Assembly: GCF_011306175.1 (NCBI RefSeq)
Contig: NZ_CP049913.1
Span: 1,984,001 to 2,048,000 of the forward strand
Length of the DNA: 64,000 nucleotides
Source of the DNA: Vibrio sp. HDW18
Lineage (GTDB): Bacteria; Pseudomonadota; Gammaproteobacteria; Enterobacterales; Vibrionaceae
Direction of reading: 5' to 3'
Every line of letters begins with the position of its first letter. The first letter of the stretch is position 1. The position numbers and the translations under genes are program-made. The notes beneath the pieces were generated by a model. It did not search any database and was not told where the DNA came from. It worked only from the letters and a program-made list of their open reading frames with translations. Shown here piece after piece: positions 27,549 through 36,818 of this stretch.

Positions 27549-28706
27549 TCATTTTTCTGAGTTGTTTTCTATAGTTATATTGGTGGTTTTGTTGTCTATA
27601 GATAGAAACTGGCTAGATGGTGTTAGGTTATAATGGTTGTTTTGGATTTGAACATGGTCGAAAGATAAAACACTATCTTGAGTTGTTGTTCTAATGATGG
27701 CTTTATATTGATCTTCTATCTTGTTTTTTCCATTTTTAAAATGGATGTTATTAAAGATATTTTTTTCGATTTGAATGTTTTTTATTGGCTGCTTTGCAAT
27801 GGTTTTTTTACCAAAACTTTGTAATCTTATGCCTTGTTGAATAGTGTCAAACGTATTACCTATAATCGAGATATTACCCCATTGAATTTCTTTTGTTGTT
27901 CTTGGATTTGGGTAAATATTTATTGCAAATCCAAGGATATTATCAAATTTATTATTGAAATAGCTGACATCAGAATAGTAACTCACTTCATTAGCCGTTC
28001 CATTGATATCTGCAAATGTGTTGTTGGTTACTTTTGCTCCGCGCGTTTCTGCGCGAGCAGAAAGCTTTAACTTACAACCAATAAATTGATTATTATCAAT
28101 CAGGATGTTTTGTGTGCCTGCCTTTTCGGTTCCGGAGGTTGCTTGGGTGGTTGTGACTTGCGCACAATCTTTAAACTTATTACCTCTGACGATGATGGAA
28201 GTGGAGCCTGGTTGATTGGAATGGTCATTACTGGCAGTGGTGATGCGTAATCCGGCATCACCAAAGTGGTTAAATTGGTTGTGTATGATCCGGCTACCTT
28301 TAGTACTGCCTAAATAGATGCCTTGTTCTCCCCATACCGGTTGTTGATTACCATTATTAATGCCTTCGAAATGAATCGATTGCAGTGTTAGGTTTTGGGT
28401 GTAAGCAATATGCAGTAAATATTCTCCAGCAAATGGAGTGCATTTTTTTAAATGGCTACCATCTACACCACTGATAGTGATGTCATTTTTTTGTTTCAGG
28501 TGCAGCATTCTGCAAATTTGATATTCACCTGATGGAATGGTCAATATATCGCCATTGCTTAACTGATCTAGGGCATCTTGAAAGGCCGATGAATCATCAA
28601 GCCCATCATTGGCGATGGCACCAAAATCGGTCACATCAAAAGGATTAGCGCTAGCTAAACTGGAAAAGCTTAATAATAGCGCGAGAGCGCTTAATTGATA
28701 ATGCAC
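27549..28706 (-). CDS. rbmB: RbmB, secreted beta-helix polysaccharide lyase-like protein
   Basis: 385 residues from the GTG at 28706, which gives a clean signal peptide (MHYQLSALALLLSFSSLASA) and has GAGG eight or so bases upstream; a longer frame to an ATG at 28733 would spoil it. The mature protein starts with the pectate-lyase-3 motif VTDFGAIANDGLDDSSAFQ and continues as a right-handed beta-helix with many N-x-F/I rungs (NNQFIGCKL, NNTFADING, GNTFDTIQQG). RbmB of V. cholerae is implied in cutting VPS and in biofilm dispersal. It reads towards rbmA, and an ERIC-like repeat abuts its stop. AT-rich like rbmA. Confidence 0.88.
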   Translation of the reverse strand: MHYQLSALALLLSFSSLASANPFDVTDFGAIANDGLDDSSAFQDALDQLSNGDILTIPSGEYQICRMLHLKQKNDITISGVDGSHLKKCTPFAGEYLLHIAYTQNLTLQSIHFEGINNGNQQPVWGEQGIYLGSTKGSRIIHNQFNHFGDAGLRITTASNDHSNQPGSTSIIVRGNKFKDCAQVTTTQATSGTEKAGTQNILIDNNQFIGCKLKLSARAETRGAKVTNNTFADINGTANEVSYYSDVSYFNNKFDNILGFAINIYPNPRTTKEIQWGNISIIGNTFDTIQQGIRLQSFGKKTIAKQPIKNIQIEKNIFNNIHFKNGKNKIEDQYKAIIRTTTQDSVLSFDHVQIQNNHYNLTPSSQFLSIDNKTTNITIENNSEK

Positions 28707-29226
28707 CGTGTGATCCTCTGGTGAGTTAGCCATTTACGTTCACAGCCATGATGGATTGGCAGTAGGTAGGGCTGATATTAGCTTACGGTTCAACTAAAAC
28801 TTTTCCTAATTGTGATTATTTTCATTGTTTCTCAAAAATAATTCATTTGAACGATATTGTTTTTATTTGTTTCTTATATTTGAAATTATAACTAAAGTTT
28901 ATTTTCAGTATAAACCTTAGTTTTGATTTTTGTACTAGGATTGGCTTGTAATTTAATGGTTTTTCTTTCTATCTGTTTGTTTTTTTATTTGTTTTTATTT
29001 GTTTTGTGCTTTTTGATTAATTTGATACTAATGATTTTTACTGTGTTGCTTAGTTGGTGATATACATTATGTCTTACAAATGATGCATGTTTTTCTATCA
29101 ATAAAGATGTAGCCTGTATCCCAGATGTCTCATACGTTAAGATTATTTATTGATGGTGTTTGTTTTTCTATTTTCTACATTTGATGTGGCAGGTTGGATA
29201 ACATGATTCGATAAGGAGAAAGTGTG
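28707..29226 (+). promoter_or_regulatory. Divergent promoter region of rbmB and vpsL
   Basis: About 520 bp without a gene, very AT-rich, with T-tracts and a degenerate TTTG/ATTTG-rich stretch around 28970-29010 that is not a perfect tandem repeat. It must contain the promoters of rbmB (left) and vpsL (right). AAGGAG at its right end is the vpsL ribosome site. No sigma-54 -24/-12 pair or clear regulator box was recognised. Confidence 0.45.
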
Positions 29227-30621
29227 ATGAAAGAAAAGAGTAGAATTCGGATTACTCATTATCAAGGGAAATTCTTTTATCGACTGATCGATATTTTTTT
29301 TATTTTGTTGGTTATGTATCTTGCGGTAAAAGTTAATCAGCATGTAGTTACCATGGCTTATATCTCATTGGCTTTGTTGGGTGGGCTTTTTTATTCATAT
29401 ATTGCTGAAAGTTTAGATATTTACAGTGATTGGCGTACAGCAAAGTTGCGATCTTTATCATTACATACGGCATTCTGTTGGGCTGCAACAATTGCTTGTC
29501 TTACCTTGCTAGGTTATTTTTTAAAAGTGAGTATCGACTTTTCCCGTCTAGTCATTGGTAATTGGTTTATTGGTACTTTTATTGTATTGATTGGCTGGCG
29601 TATATTGGCATTTGCCACTGTTTATTACATGCATAAAAAAGGCTTACACACTAGAAACTCAGTCATTATTGGTATGACAGTTCAGGGCAAAGAGTTAGCG
29701 GCGAATCTCATTCATAACCCTGAATTAGGGATTGTGATGCAAGGTTTTTATGATGATCGTGAACCTGCGCGCCTTGAAGATGGAGCACCAGTATTAGGCA
29801 GTATTAATGATGCGTTAAATCTAGCCAAAACTGGACAGGTGCAAAATGTGTACATTGCCTTGCCGATGCAGGCTCAGCATCGGATTAGCCAAATTCTAGA
29901 GGCGTTTTCTGATAGCACAGTCAATACCTATATCGTGCCTGATTTTTTTACATTCAATTTATTGCACTCACGTTGGTACACGATTGGCGATGTTAATGCC
30001 TTTAGTATTTTTGATAGCCCATTTAATGGACTATTGAACTGGGTTAAACGCTTTGAAGACTTGGTGCTGAGCAGCCTGATCTTGCTGTTGATTAGTCCTG
30101 TGTTATTGATGGTGGCGCTTGGCGTCAAGCTTAGCTCGCCGGGGCCGATCATCTTTAAACAAAATCGTTATGGTCTGGATGGTAAGCCGATCCAAGTATG
30201 GAAATTTCGCAGTATGCGGGTGATGGATAATGGTAGCCAAGTATTGCAAGCCACTAAAGGTGATCCACGAGTGACTCGATTTGGGGCTTTTATCCGCCGT
30301 ACTTCATTAGATGAATTACCGCAATTTTTTAATGTGCTGCAAGGCAGTATGTCGATTGTCGGGCCAAGACCACATGCTGTGGCACATAATGAGCAATACC
30401 GCACCATTGTTAACCGCTACATGCTACGCCATAAAGTCAAACCGGGCATTACCGGATGGGCACAGATCAATGGTTGGCGTGGTGAAACGGATACCTTAGA
30501 TAAGATGGAGCAACGAATACGCTTTGATCTCGATTATATTCACCGTTGGTCGCTGTGGTTCGATCTCAAAATTGTTTTTCTGACTATTTTTAAAGGCTTT
30601 GTGGGCAAAAATGCCTATTAA
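29227..30621 (+). CDS. vpsL: Undecaprenyl-phosphate sugar phosphotransferase VpsL
   Basis: 464 residues. Four to five membrane helices (to about residue 130) and a Rossmann-like middle domain precede the C-terminal bacterial sugar-transferase domain. That domain has KFRSMRVMDNG, RRTSLDELPQFFNVLQG with the catalytic Asp-Glu pair, VGPRPHAV and KPGITGWAQINGWRGETD. It starts each VPS repeat by placing a hexose-1-phosphate, probably glucose, on the lipid carrier. A GTG precedes the ATG directly (GTGATG); I chose the ATG, eight bases after GGAG. First gene of vps cluster II. Confidence 0.93.
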   Translation: MKEKSRIRITHYQGKFFYRLIDIFFILLVMYLAVKVNQHVVTMAYISLALLGGLFYSYIAESLDIYSDWRTAKLRSLSLHTAFCWAATIACLTLLGYFLKVSIDFSRLVIGNWFIGTFIVLIGWRILAFATVYYMHKKGLHTRNSVIIGMTVQGKELAANLIHNPELGIVMQGFYDDREPARLEDGAPVLGSINDALNLAKTGQVQNVYIALPMQAQHRISQILEAFSDSTVNTYIVPDFFTFNLLHSRWYTIGDVNAFSIFDSPFNGLLNWVKRFEDLVLSSLILLLISPVLLMVALGVKLSSPGPIIFKQNRYGLDGKPIQVWKFRSMRVMDNGSQVLQATKGDPRVTRFGAFIRRTSLDELPQFFNVLQGSMSIVGPRPHAVAHNEQYRTIVNRYMLRHKVKPGITGWAQINGWRGETDTLDKMEQRIRFDLDYIHRWSLWFDLKIVFLTIFKGFVGKNAY

Positions 30622-30698
30622 GTCAGTACTTACTTGAATGGCCCATGTGCGACAGGTGAATCAATATGGAATTCAATAAAGGTAGGCAAAGGGAAGTA

Positions 30699-31886
30699 AT
30701 GAAATGGACATCTGTGGTGACCGCTAGTTTAATGATACAGGCATTATGTTATGTGTCGTCGGCTGAGGCGAAGCCAACACCGAACCCGATCGTGACCGCA
30801 TCAGGGGTGGCGATAGTACCTCAGCTTAATTTAACCAGTGGTTACAACGACAATTTGGCGAAATCTCACCGCCAGCAAGACAGCTCCGCTTTTACCATTA
30901 TTGAACCCGGAGTCGGGTTAAGGTTTGAGCCGCAAGGCAATCAAACTGAAGTTAGCTATCGGTTACGCAATGGGCGCTATTTTAGCTCCGAGCAAGATAA
31001 TTTTACCGACCATTTTCTCGATCTTTCTAGCCAGTGGCCGTTGAATTCACGTCATCGTTTCGCTTTGCAATATCACTTAGCATTAGCCCATGAAGGACGT
31101 GGTGATAACGATACTACGCTTGGCCTAGCGTATAACCAGTATGATAGCCATACACTTAATTTTGGCTATGGTTTTGGTGCTACCCAAGCGGTAGGTCGTG
31201 TTGAGACCAATCTAGCTTGGCAGGATTTTCGTTACCAAAATAACCGTACAATTACCCAATATCAGGACTGGGAGGAGTGGCGTTTTAACTCGACCTTTTA
31301 CTATCAGGCTTGGCCACGCACTTCATTGATTGCACAGGTGATCGCCAACTCGCGTCGCTATGACTTAGTGGAGCCTAAGTCTAGTAGTAAAGATAATGAT
31401 CATTACTTTGCTTACGTTGGGGCGTTTTGGGATGCCACCGGTAAATTGCAAGGCAGTGCCAAACTGGGTTATCAGCAAAAAGAGTTTGTTGCCACCAGCC
31501 GCAAGGATTTTGATTCTCTATCGTGGGATGTCGATGTGACTTACCAAATTCGCACCTATTCAGCATTGCAACTGTTGACGCATCGCCGCTCGACAGACTC
31601 TGATGGTGACGGCGATGCCATCGATGCGCAAACCTACCAAGCCAGTTGGTCGCACAATTGGAATGCTAAGTGGCAGACTGTCGCGCAATGGACTCAAGTT
31701 GATGAAGCCTACACCGTTTCCGAGCGTGAAGACCAAACCACCAAGGCGAGTTTAAATCTCAGTTATGATTTTCGGCGCTGGTTAACCTTTAACGTTGGGG
31801 TTGGCCGCGAAAGCAAAGACGCTAGTTTTGATCGACTCAGCTATAGTCAAAATGTTTATTTACTGTCCATTTACGGTGTGATGTAA
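30699..31886 (+). CDS. vpsM: Outer-membrane beta-barrel protein VpsM
   Basis: 395 residues from the ATG at 30699, which has AAAGGGAAG upstream and gives a proper signal peptide (MKWTSVVTASLMIQALCYVSSAEA); the upstream ATG at 30666 would put a charged tail before it. The mature chain alternates polar and aromatic residues, has repeated Tyr/Trp/Phe strand ends and ends in YLLSIYGVM, all typical of a barrel of 14-18 strands. Related proteins occur beside exopolysaccharide export genes (the capsular-polysaccharide outer-membrane beta-barrel group). It probably forms the outer-membrane exit with VpsN. Confidence 0.85.
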   Translation: MKWTSVVTASLMIQALCYVSSAEAKPTPNPIVTASGVAIVPQLNLTSGYNDNLAKSHRQQDSSAFTIIEPGVGLRFEPQGNQTEVSYRLRNGRYFSSEQDNFTDHFLDLSSQWPLNSRHRFALQYHLALAHEGRGDNDTTLGLAYNQYDSHTLNFGYGFGATQAVGRVETNLAWQDFRYQNNRTITQYQDWEEWRFNSTFYYQAWPRTSLIAQVIANSRRYDLVEPKSSSKDNDHYFAYVGAFWDATGKLQGSAKLGYQQKEFVATSRKDFDSLSWDVDVTYQIRTYSALQLLTHRRSTDSDGDGDAIDAQTYQASWSHNWNAKWQTVAQWTQVDEAYTVSEREDQTTKASLNLSYDFRRWLTFNVGVGRESKDASFDRLSYSQNVYLLSIYGVM

Positions 31887-31892
31887 CCCACT

Positions 31893-32414
31893 ATGAAGTC
31901 TCTATTCTCTTTTGTGCTCTGCTTGTTACTGCCAGTTCTAGCGATAGCCAATGATGGTTTTTATCGTTTGGGAGTTGGCGATCAAATTCGGATCCAAGTC
32001 TATGACGAACCTGAGCTCTCTTTTGAAACTCGGGTCAGTGACAATGGTACGTTGGATTATCCATTTCTTGGCAAAATTAATTTGAAAGGTCAAACCTTAG
32101 AACAGGTCAAAACTGAGATTCATGATGGTTTGCAGGATGGATATCTGCTCAATCCAAATGTGTCGGTATCTATCCTCGAATATCGCCCTTTCTTTGTGAA
32201 TGGCCAAGTGATGAAGCCTGGTAGCTACCCATACCATCCCGGTTTGACGGTTAATCAAGCGATCACTATCGCGGGGGGATTCACTGAACGCGCCTCAAAA
32301 ACCAATCTATTTATTGCTAATAACGATGATCTTGAGGCAAAACCACTCAAAGTCACGTTACTGAGTAAACTTCAACCGGGTGACATATTGACTGTCTCCG
32401 AAAGCTTCTTTTAA
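31893..32414 (+). CDS. vpsN: Wza-like polysaccharide export protein VpsN
   Basis: 173 residues. A signal peptide (to about IAIA-N20) is followed by the Poly_export domain (YRLGVGDQIRIQVYDEPELS, LDYPFLGKINLKGQTLEQ) and one SLBB domain (FVNGQVMKPGSYPYHPGLTVNQAITIAGGFTERA). There is no lipobox cysteine and no C-terminal amphipathic helix, so it is much shorter than E. coli Wza and unlikely to span the outer membrane alone. It should form a periplasmic ring that docks on the VpsM barrel and the VpsO co-polymerase. Six bp separate it from vpsM. Confidence 0.9.
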   Translation: MKSLFSFVLCLLLPVLAIANDGFYRLGVGDQIRIQVYDEPELSFETRVSDNGTLDYPFLGKINLKGQTLEQVKTEIHDGLQDGYLLNPNVSVSILEYRPFFVNGQVMKPGSYPYHPGLTVNQAITIAGGFTERASKTNLFIANNDDLEAKPLKVTLLSKLQPGDILTVSESFF

Positions 32415-32438
32415 TTTTAGGGTGTAACGGTACACAAG

Positions 32439-34652
32439 ATGGCAGGTAAACAATTCACTCAAGAAGAAGTCATTGATATTCGTCAGTATTTCAATGTGCT
32501 GCTTAGCTACAAATGGCGAATTTTGCTGTTTTCAACTTTAGTCACCGCAATAAGCTTATTGCTCGTGCTCTCAATGCGTTCAGAGTACACCGCCCGAGCC
32601 ACGATTTTGATTGAATCGACACAAGCGAAAGCGGTATCGATTGAAGAGGTATATGGGCTCGATACCAAAAGTCAGGAATACTATTTAACTCAAATTGAAA
32701 TTCTTAAATCGGATGCGATTGCAGAGCAGGTCATTCAGCGTTTAGCTTTACAGAGTCACTCTGAATTCGACCTTACTGCGCAAAATAATCGTTTATCCGA
32801 GTTAAAAGAGCAGATCTTGCAGTGGTTACCGATACTTAACCGCTTCAAGCCACAAAATGTGGAGCAAGATCCAGAACAATTGGCATATCGTCAAAATCGC
32901 CTAGTGTTATATAAGTTCAAGCTGGGTATGGAGATTGTTCCGATCCGTAAAACGCAGTTGGTCAATATTTACTATACCGCGGGAGATCCTCAATTAGCGG
33001 CTAACATCGCCAATGAGATCGCTCGGGTTTATATGGATAGCCATCTGGAAGCGAAGTTGGAAGTGGAATTAAAAGCCAACACTTGGCTCAATACCCGTAT
33101 GGAAGAGCTGCGTGAAAAAATGCGCAGTTCTGAGACTCAACTGCAGGCATTTTTACAAGCCGAAGGTTTAGTGGATGTGCAAGGCGTGGAAGGCTTAGCA
33201 ACCCAGGGGCTGGAAGAGCTGACTTCACAGATGAACCGAGCGCGCGATCGTCGTGTCGCCGCAGAAACCCTGTATTTGGTCGCTAGCAGCTATAGCAAAA
33301 ATGATCGCGATATCACTGCGCTCTCATCCATTCCAGAAATTTCCAACCATCCGACCATTCGAGATTTGAAGGTTGCAGAGGTCGATGCTGAGCGTAAAGT
33401 CTCTGAATTTTCTAAGCGTTATGGTCCGAAACACCCGAGATTGAAATCGGCGCAGGCACAGCTAGATGCGGTGCGTAACAATCTGCGCGCTGAGCTTAGG
33501 CAGTTGCTTAATGGTATCAACAATGAGTTACAGGGAGCAAAGCAGGCGGAACTGGCACTGCAGGCGGAATTTAAGCAGCGTAAATCAGAATTTCAAACTC
33601 TAACCGTCAAAAATGCCAAATTTTCAGAACTCAAACGCGAAGTGCAAACTAACCGTGAGTTGTTTGATCTATTCTTAGCTCGCCAAAAAGAAACCAGTGC
33701 TTCAGGGGATTTTAATACCACTATTGCCCGCTTTACTGACCAAGCGAGCCCACCGTTAGCGCCGAGTAAGCCGAACAAAAAGCTGATTGTGCTGTTGACG
33801 TGGGTGGCATCGTTTGGTTTTGGGTGTGTGTTGGCATTTATTTCTGATGCGATGTCTGACACTTTCACCGATATTAAGCAAGTAGAGAAACAACTGGCGC
33901 TGAGTTTATTAGGGGTGATCCCAATGATTGGTAAACGGCGTGCTAAATTAGATGCCAAAGCGTATTTTGATGCGGGCTTACATCAACTCACCGAAGCGGT
34001 GCGTACTATCCGCACCAGTTATTTACTGGCTCATGTTAATCAGGGGCAGCATGTGGTGATGTTGACCTCCTGTATACCGGGCGAGGGTAAAACGCTATCC
34101 AGTATTAACTTAGCCTTGTCTTTAGCACAAATGGAGAAGACGCTGCTGATTGACTGCGATTTACGTAAGCCAGCGGTTGCCCATCGGTTTGGGATCTCCG
34201 GTGCGCAGCCGGGTATCACTAATTTGTTAACCGGGACCCATAGTCTGGCAGATTGTATATATCATGATCAGCAATCTGGGCTAGATATTCTCACTGCGGG
34301 GGTTTATACCTCGAATCCGTTAGAGTTGCTGTCATCTTCGAAATTCAGTCACTGGTTAGCGCAATTACGTACTCAATATCAACAAATCGTGATTGATACT
34401 CCACCCTGTTTAGCGGTAAGCGACAGCTTTATGCTGGCCAAATACGTTGATTCGGTAATTTTAGTGATTGATGCTCATCATACTCGCACACCGATGGTGC
34501 GTGATGTGGTGGGGAAATTGACCCATCAAGCCAGTCGTATTGATGGGGTGATCCTCAATCGCTTGAATGCCAAACAAGCCTCACGCTATAGCGGTTACTA
34601 TCATCCTCAAGCTTATTATGCTGATTACGCTAAAGCGAGTGCGCGCGAGTAG
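32439..34652 (+). CDS. vpsO: Wzc-type polysaccharide co-polymerase and tyrosine autokinase VpsO
   Basis: 737 residues. An N-terminal Wzz domain (helix near 28-48) holds a long periplasmic coiled coil (about 200-400), closed by a second helix near 450 with a preceding proline-rich SPPLAPSKPNKK. The cytosolic kinase domain has Walker A CIPGEGKT near 545, Walker A' LLIDCDLRKP and Walker B IVIDTPP. The tail has a tyrosine cluster at 717, 720, 721, 726, 727 and 730. Autophosphorylation of this tail, reversed by VpsU, sets oligomer state and so chain length and export. The family mechanism is established for Wzc; its use here is inferred. Confidence 0.94.
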   Translation: MAGKQFTQEEVIDIRQYFNVLLSYKWRILLFSTLVTAISLLLVLSMRSEYTARATILIESTQAKAVSIEEVYGLDTKSQEYYLTQIEILKSDAIAEQVIQRLALQSHSEFDLTAQNNRLSELKEQILQWLPILNRFKPQNVEQDPEQLAYRQNRLVLYKFKLGMEIVPIRKTQLVNIYYTAGDPQLAANIANEIARVYMDSHLEAKLEVELKANTWLNTRMEELREKMRSSETQLQAFLQAEGLVDVQGVEGLATQGLEELTSQMNRARDRRVAAETLYLVASSYSKNDRDITALSSIPEISNHPTIRDLKVAEVDAERKVSEFSKRYGPKHPRLKSAQAQLDAVRNNLRAELRQLLNGINNELQGAKQAELALQAEFKQRKSEFQTLTVKNAKFSELKREVQTNRELFDLFLARQKETSASGDFNTTIARFTDQASPPLAPSKPNKKLIVLLTWVASFGFGCVLAFISDAMSDTFTDIKQVEKQLALSLLGVIPMIGKRRAKLDAKAYFDAGLHQLTEAVRTIRTSYLLAHVNQGQHVVMLTSCIPGEGKTLSSINLALSLAQMEKTLLIDCDLRKPAVAHRFGISGAQPGITNLLTGTHSLADCIYHDQQSGLDILTAGVYTSNPLELLSSSKFSHWLAQLRTQYQQIVIDTPPCLAVSDSFMLAKYVDSVILVIDAHHTRTPMVRDVVGKLTHQASRIDGVILNRLNAKQASRYSGYYHPQAYYADYAKASARE

Positions 34653-34701
34653 AAGCCAAAGTGAAAAAGAAAGTTTGTTGGTTTTCAATCAGGGGAAGCG
34701 A

Positions 34702-35127
34702 ATGTGGCATGTATTGCGCGCGCTAATTGAGCAGCGTCCAGTCTCTATGCTGCTGTTGTGGGGATTAGCACTAATGACCGCGCTGGCTTCAGGGCTGAAA
34801 TCATTCGGTTGGCATGCTGATTACGTGAAACAGTTGGAGCTGATGGTTGGCAGCGATTTACACCTGCATGCATTATTAGCCCTGAGCTTAACCTTGGTTG
34901 TCTATCGGGTGCTTTCGGCGACCTACGCTAGTTATCAAGGTGTACTATTCGCGGGCGGGATTGTCGCGATCGGTTGTATGGTGGATGAAGCGTTGCAAGC
35001 TTTTGCACCGCTACGAACTTTTAGCCTGTTAGATATTTTGGCCAGCTTGATGGGGGTGATGAGCGCAAGTTTATGCAACGCTTTTTGGGTAGGATGGCGG
35101 CAACGTAAGCCAGTTGCTGTTCATTAA
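34702..35127 (+). CDS. Small VanZ-like membrane protein at the end of vps cluster II
   Basis: 141 residues from the ATG at 34702, with CAGGGGAAG just upstream; the frame is open further upstream inside vpsO, but that part overlaps vpsO coding and is not hydrophobic. Four membrane helices are seen. The segment CMVDEALQAFAPLRTFSLLDILASLMG fits the VanZ-like pattern of D-E-x2-Q, R-x2-S and D with a final G. In V. cholerae vpsP and vpsQ follow vpsO; this is probably one of them, and only one such gene is present. The role is unknown. Confidence 0.75.
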   Translation: MWHVLRALIEQRPVSMLLLWGLALMTALASGLKSFGWHADYVKQLELMVGSDLHLHALLALSLTLVVYRVLSATYASYQGVLFAGGIVAIGCMVDEALQAFAPLRTFSLLDILASLMGVMSASLCNAFWVGWRQRKPVAVH

Positions 35128-35145
35128 GCTATCCGGCTTCTAGGC

Positions 35146-35273
35146 TATACCCTTACTACTTGAAGCTGCAGCGGTGTTGGCGACGTTCGTTCACCCCAAC
35201 CACATAGTTTGCTTATGCTCATGGGGACTCACTCACTTGCCGCCTACCTGCAACTCCAAGTTTTTTGGGTATA
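35146..35273. repeat. ERIC-like intergenic repeat, copy 2 (vps-II to glyA)
   Basis: 128 bp bounded by TATACCC and GGGTATA, nearly the same as copy 1 without its internal duplication. It lies 19 bp after the last vps gene and may act as a processing or stability hairpin at the end of that transcript. Confidence 0.85.
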
Positions 35274-35402
35274 TTTAGCTATGTTTACGTGGCTTAACAT
35301 GCAGGTAGTCTCTGGAGTTATGAAAAAACTGCATAATAAATTGCGATAATTAGGCTTTATGATAAAGATCAAATTATGTAGAATGCGTTGCATAAAGTGA
35401 TG

Positions 35403-35418
35403 ACGAAAACGTTTGCGT
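35403..35418 (+). promoter_or_regulatory. PurR box upstream of glyA
   Basis: ACGAAAACGTTTGCGT differs at one position from the ideal palindrome ACGCAAACGTTTGCGT recognised by PurR. It lies about 60 bp before the glyA start. glyA is a PurR target in E. coli, so purine-linked control of one-carbon supply is expected here too. Confidence 0.8.
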
Positions 35419-35475
35419 TGAGTCGTTGTGTGTTTTTTTTTGCAATTTCAGTCAAATCTGAGTCAGGAGATACAG

Positions 35476-36726
35476 ATGCTTAAGCGTGATATGAACATCG
35501 CTGATTACGATCCGGAGCTTTACGCGGCTATCCAAGAAGAGACACTTCGTCAAGAAGAACATATTGAACTCATTGCTTCAGAAAACTACACCAGCCCGCG
35601 TGTAATGCAAGCACAAGGTTCTCAACTGACCAACAAGTATGCGGAAGGTTATCCTGGCAAGCGTTACTACGGCGGCTGTGAGTTTGTTGATAAAGCGGAA
35701 GCTTTGGCGATTGAACGTGCTTGCCAACTGTTTGGCTGTGAATATGCCAACGTGCAACCACACTCTGGTTCTCAAGCGAACAGCGCAGTGTATATGGCGC
35801 TACTTAACCCAGGTGATACTGTGCTTGGTATGAGCCTTGCACACGGTGGTCACTTAACCCACGGTTCGCCAGTGAATTTCTCTGGTAAGCATTACAATAT
35901 CATTCCTTATGGCATTGATGAAGCTGGCCAAATCAACTACGACGAAATGGAAGCGTTGGCGTTAGAGCACAAACCTAAGATGATCATCGGTGGTTTCTCG
36001 GCTTACTCACAAATCGTTGATTGGAAGCGGATGCGTGATATTGCCGATAAAGTCGGTGCTTATCTGTTTGTCGATATGGCGCACGTTGCTGGTTTGGTCG
36101 CGGCTGGCGTCTACCCAACACCGGTACCATTTGCTCATGTGGTGAGTACCACAACCCATAAAACCTTGGCAGGTCCACGCGGCGGTTTGATTTTGTCAAA
36201 TGCTGGCGAGGAGATGTATAAGAAACTGAATTCTGCGGTTTTCCCTGGCGGCCAAGGTGGCCCACTGATGCATGTGATTGCGGCTAAAGCAGTGGCATTT
36301 AAAGAAGCTATGGAGCCTGAGTTCAAAGCCTATCAAGCGCGCGTAGTCAAAAATGCTAAGGCGATGGTGGCGCAGTTCCAAGCTCGCGGCTATAAAATTG
36401 TCTCGAACAGCACCGAGAATCACCTATTCTTGGTCGATCTGATCGATAAAGACATTACCGGAAAAGATGCGGATGCCGCACTCGGTGCAGCGAACATCAC
36501 GGTTAACAAAAACTCGGTGCCAAATGATCCACGCAGTCCATTTGTGACTTCTGGCATCCGCGTAGGTACACCGGCGATCACCCGTCGTGGCTTTACCGAG
36601 CAAGATGCACAAGATCTGGCTAACTGGATGTGTGATGTGCTCGATAACATCAATGATGCCGCGGTAATTGAAGCGACCAAGCAAAAAGTGCTGGCGATCT
36701 GCCAACGTTTACCCGTTTACGCGTAA
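35476..36726 (+). CDS. glyA: Serine hydroxymethyltransferase GlyA
   Basis: PLP enzyme that converts serine and tetrahydrofolate to glycine and methylene-tetrahydrofolate in the cytosol. 416 residues from the ATG at 35476, preceded by AGGAGA; an upstream ATG at 35428 would add a non-conserved tail. The PLP lysine lies in [14 protein letters not shown], and the family motifs [29 protein letters not shown] and HSGSQAN are intact. A PurR box precedes it and a strong terminator follows. The gene stands alone. Confidence 0.97.
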   Translation: MLKRDMNIADYDPELYAAIQEETLRQEEHIELIASENYTSPRVMQAQGSQLTNKYAEGYPGKRYYGGCEFVDKAEALAIERACQLFGCEYANVQPHSGSQANSAVYMALLNPGDTVLGMSLAHGGHLTHGSPVNFSGKHYNIIPYGIDEAGQINYDEMEALALEHKPKMIIGGFSAYSQIVDWKRMRDIADKVGAYLFVDMAHVAGLVAAGVYPTPVPFAHVVSTTTHKTLAGPRGGLILSNAGEEMYKKLNSAVFPGGQGGPLMHVIAAKAVAFKEAMEPEFKAYQARVVKNAKAMVAQFQARGYKIVSNSTENHLFLVDLIDKDITGKDADAALGAANITVNKNSVPNDPRSPFVTSGIRVGTPAITRRGFTEQDAQDLANWMCDVLDNINDAAVIEATKQKVLAICQRLPVYA

Positions 36727-36756
36727 GCGGTGAGTCGAGCAGATACTGCGATAAAT

Positions 36757-36784
36757 GAAAGCCTGCATTTTTGCAGGCTTTTTA
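36757..36784 (+). terminator. Rho-independent terminator of glyA
   Basis: AAAGCCTGCA pairs with TGCAGGCTTT around a short T loop, followed by TTT. It lies about 30 bp after the glyA stop; the A-run before the stem means it may also serve lipA, which ends 35 bp to the right on the other strand. Confidence 0.82.
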
Positions 36785-36818
36785 CTTTTCATATTACTTA
36801 GAAGCGCAATGGCTTTTA

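Noticed and set aside
27388..27633. Plus-strand open frame between rbmA and rbmB
   Set aside because: It begins in the rbmA terminator and is made of the ERIC-like repeat and antisense rbmB; no ribosome site.
28960..29015. T/TTTG-rich stretch upstream of vpsL as a second phase-variation tract
   Set aside because: The units are irregular (TTTG, ATTTG, TTTTTT), so slippage would be rare; it is more likely AT-rich promoter DNA.
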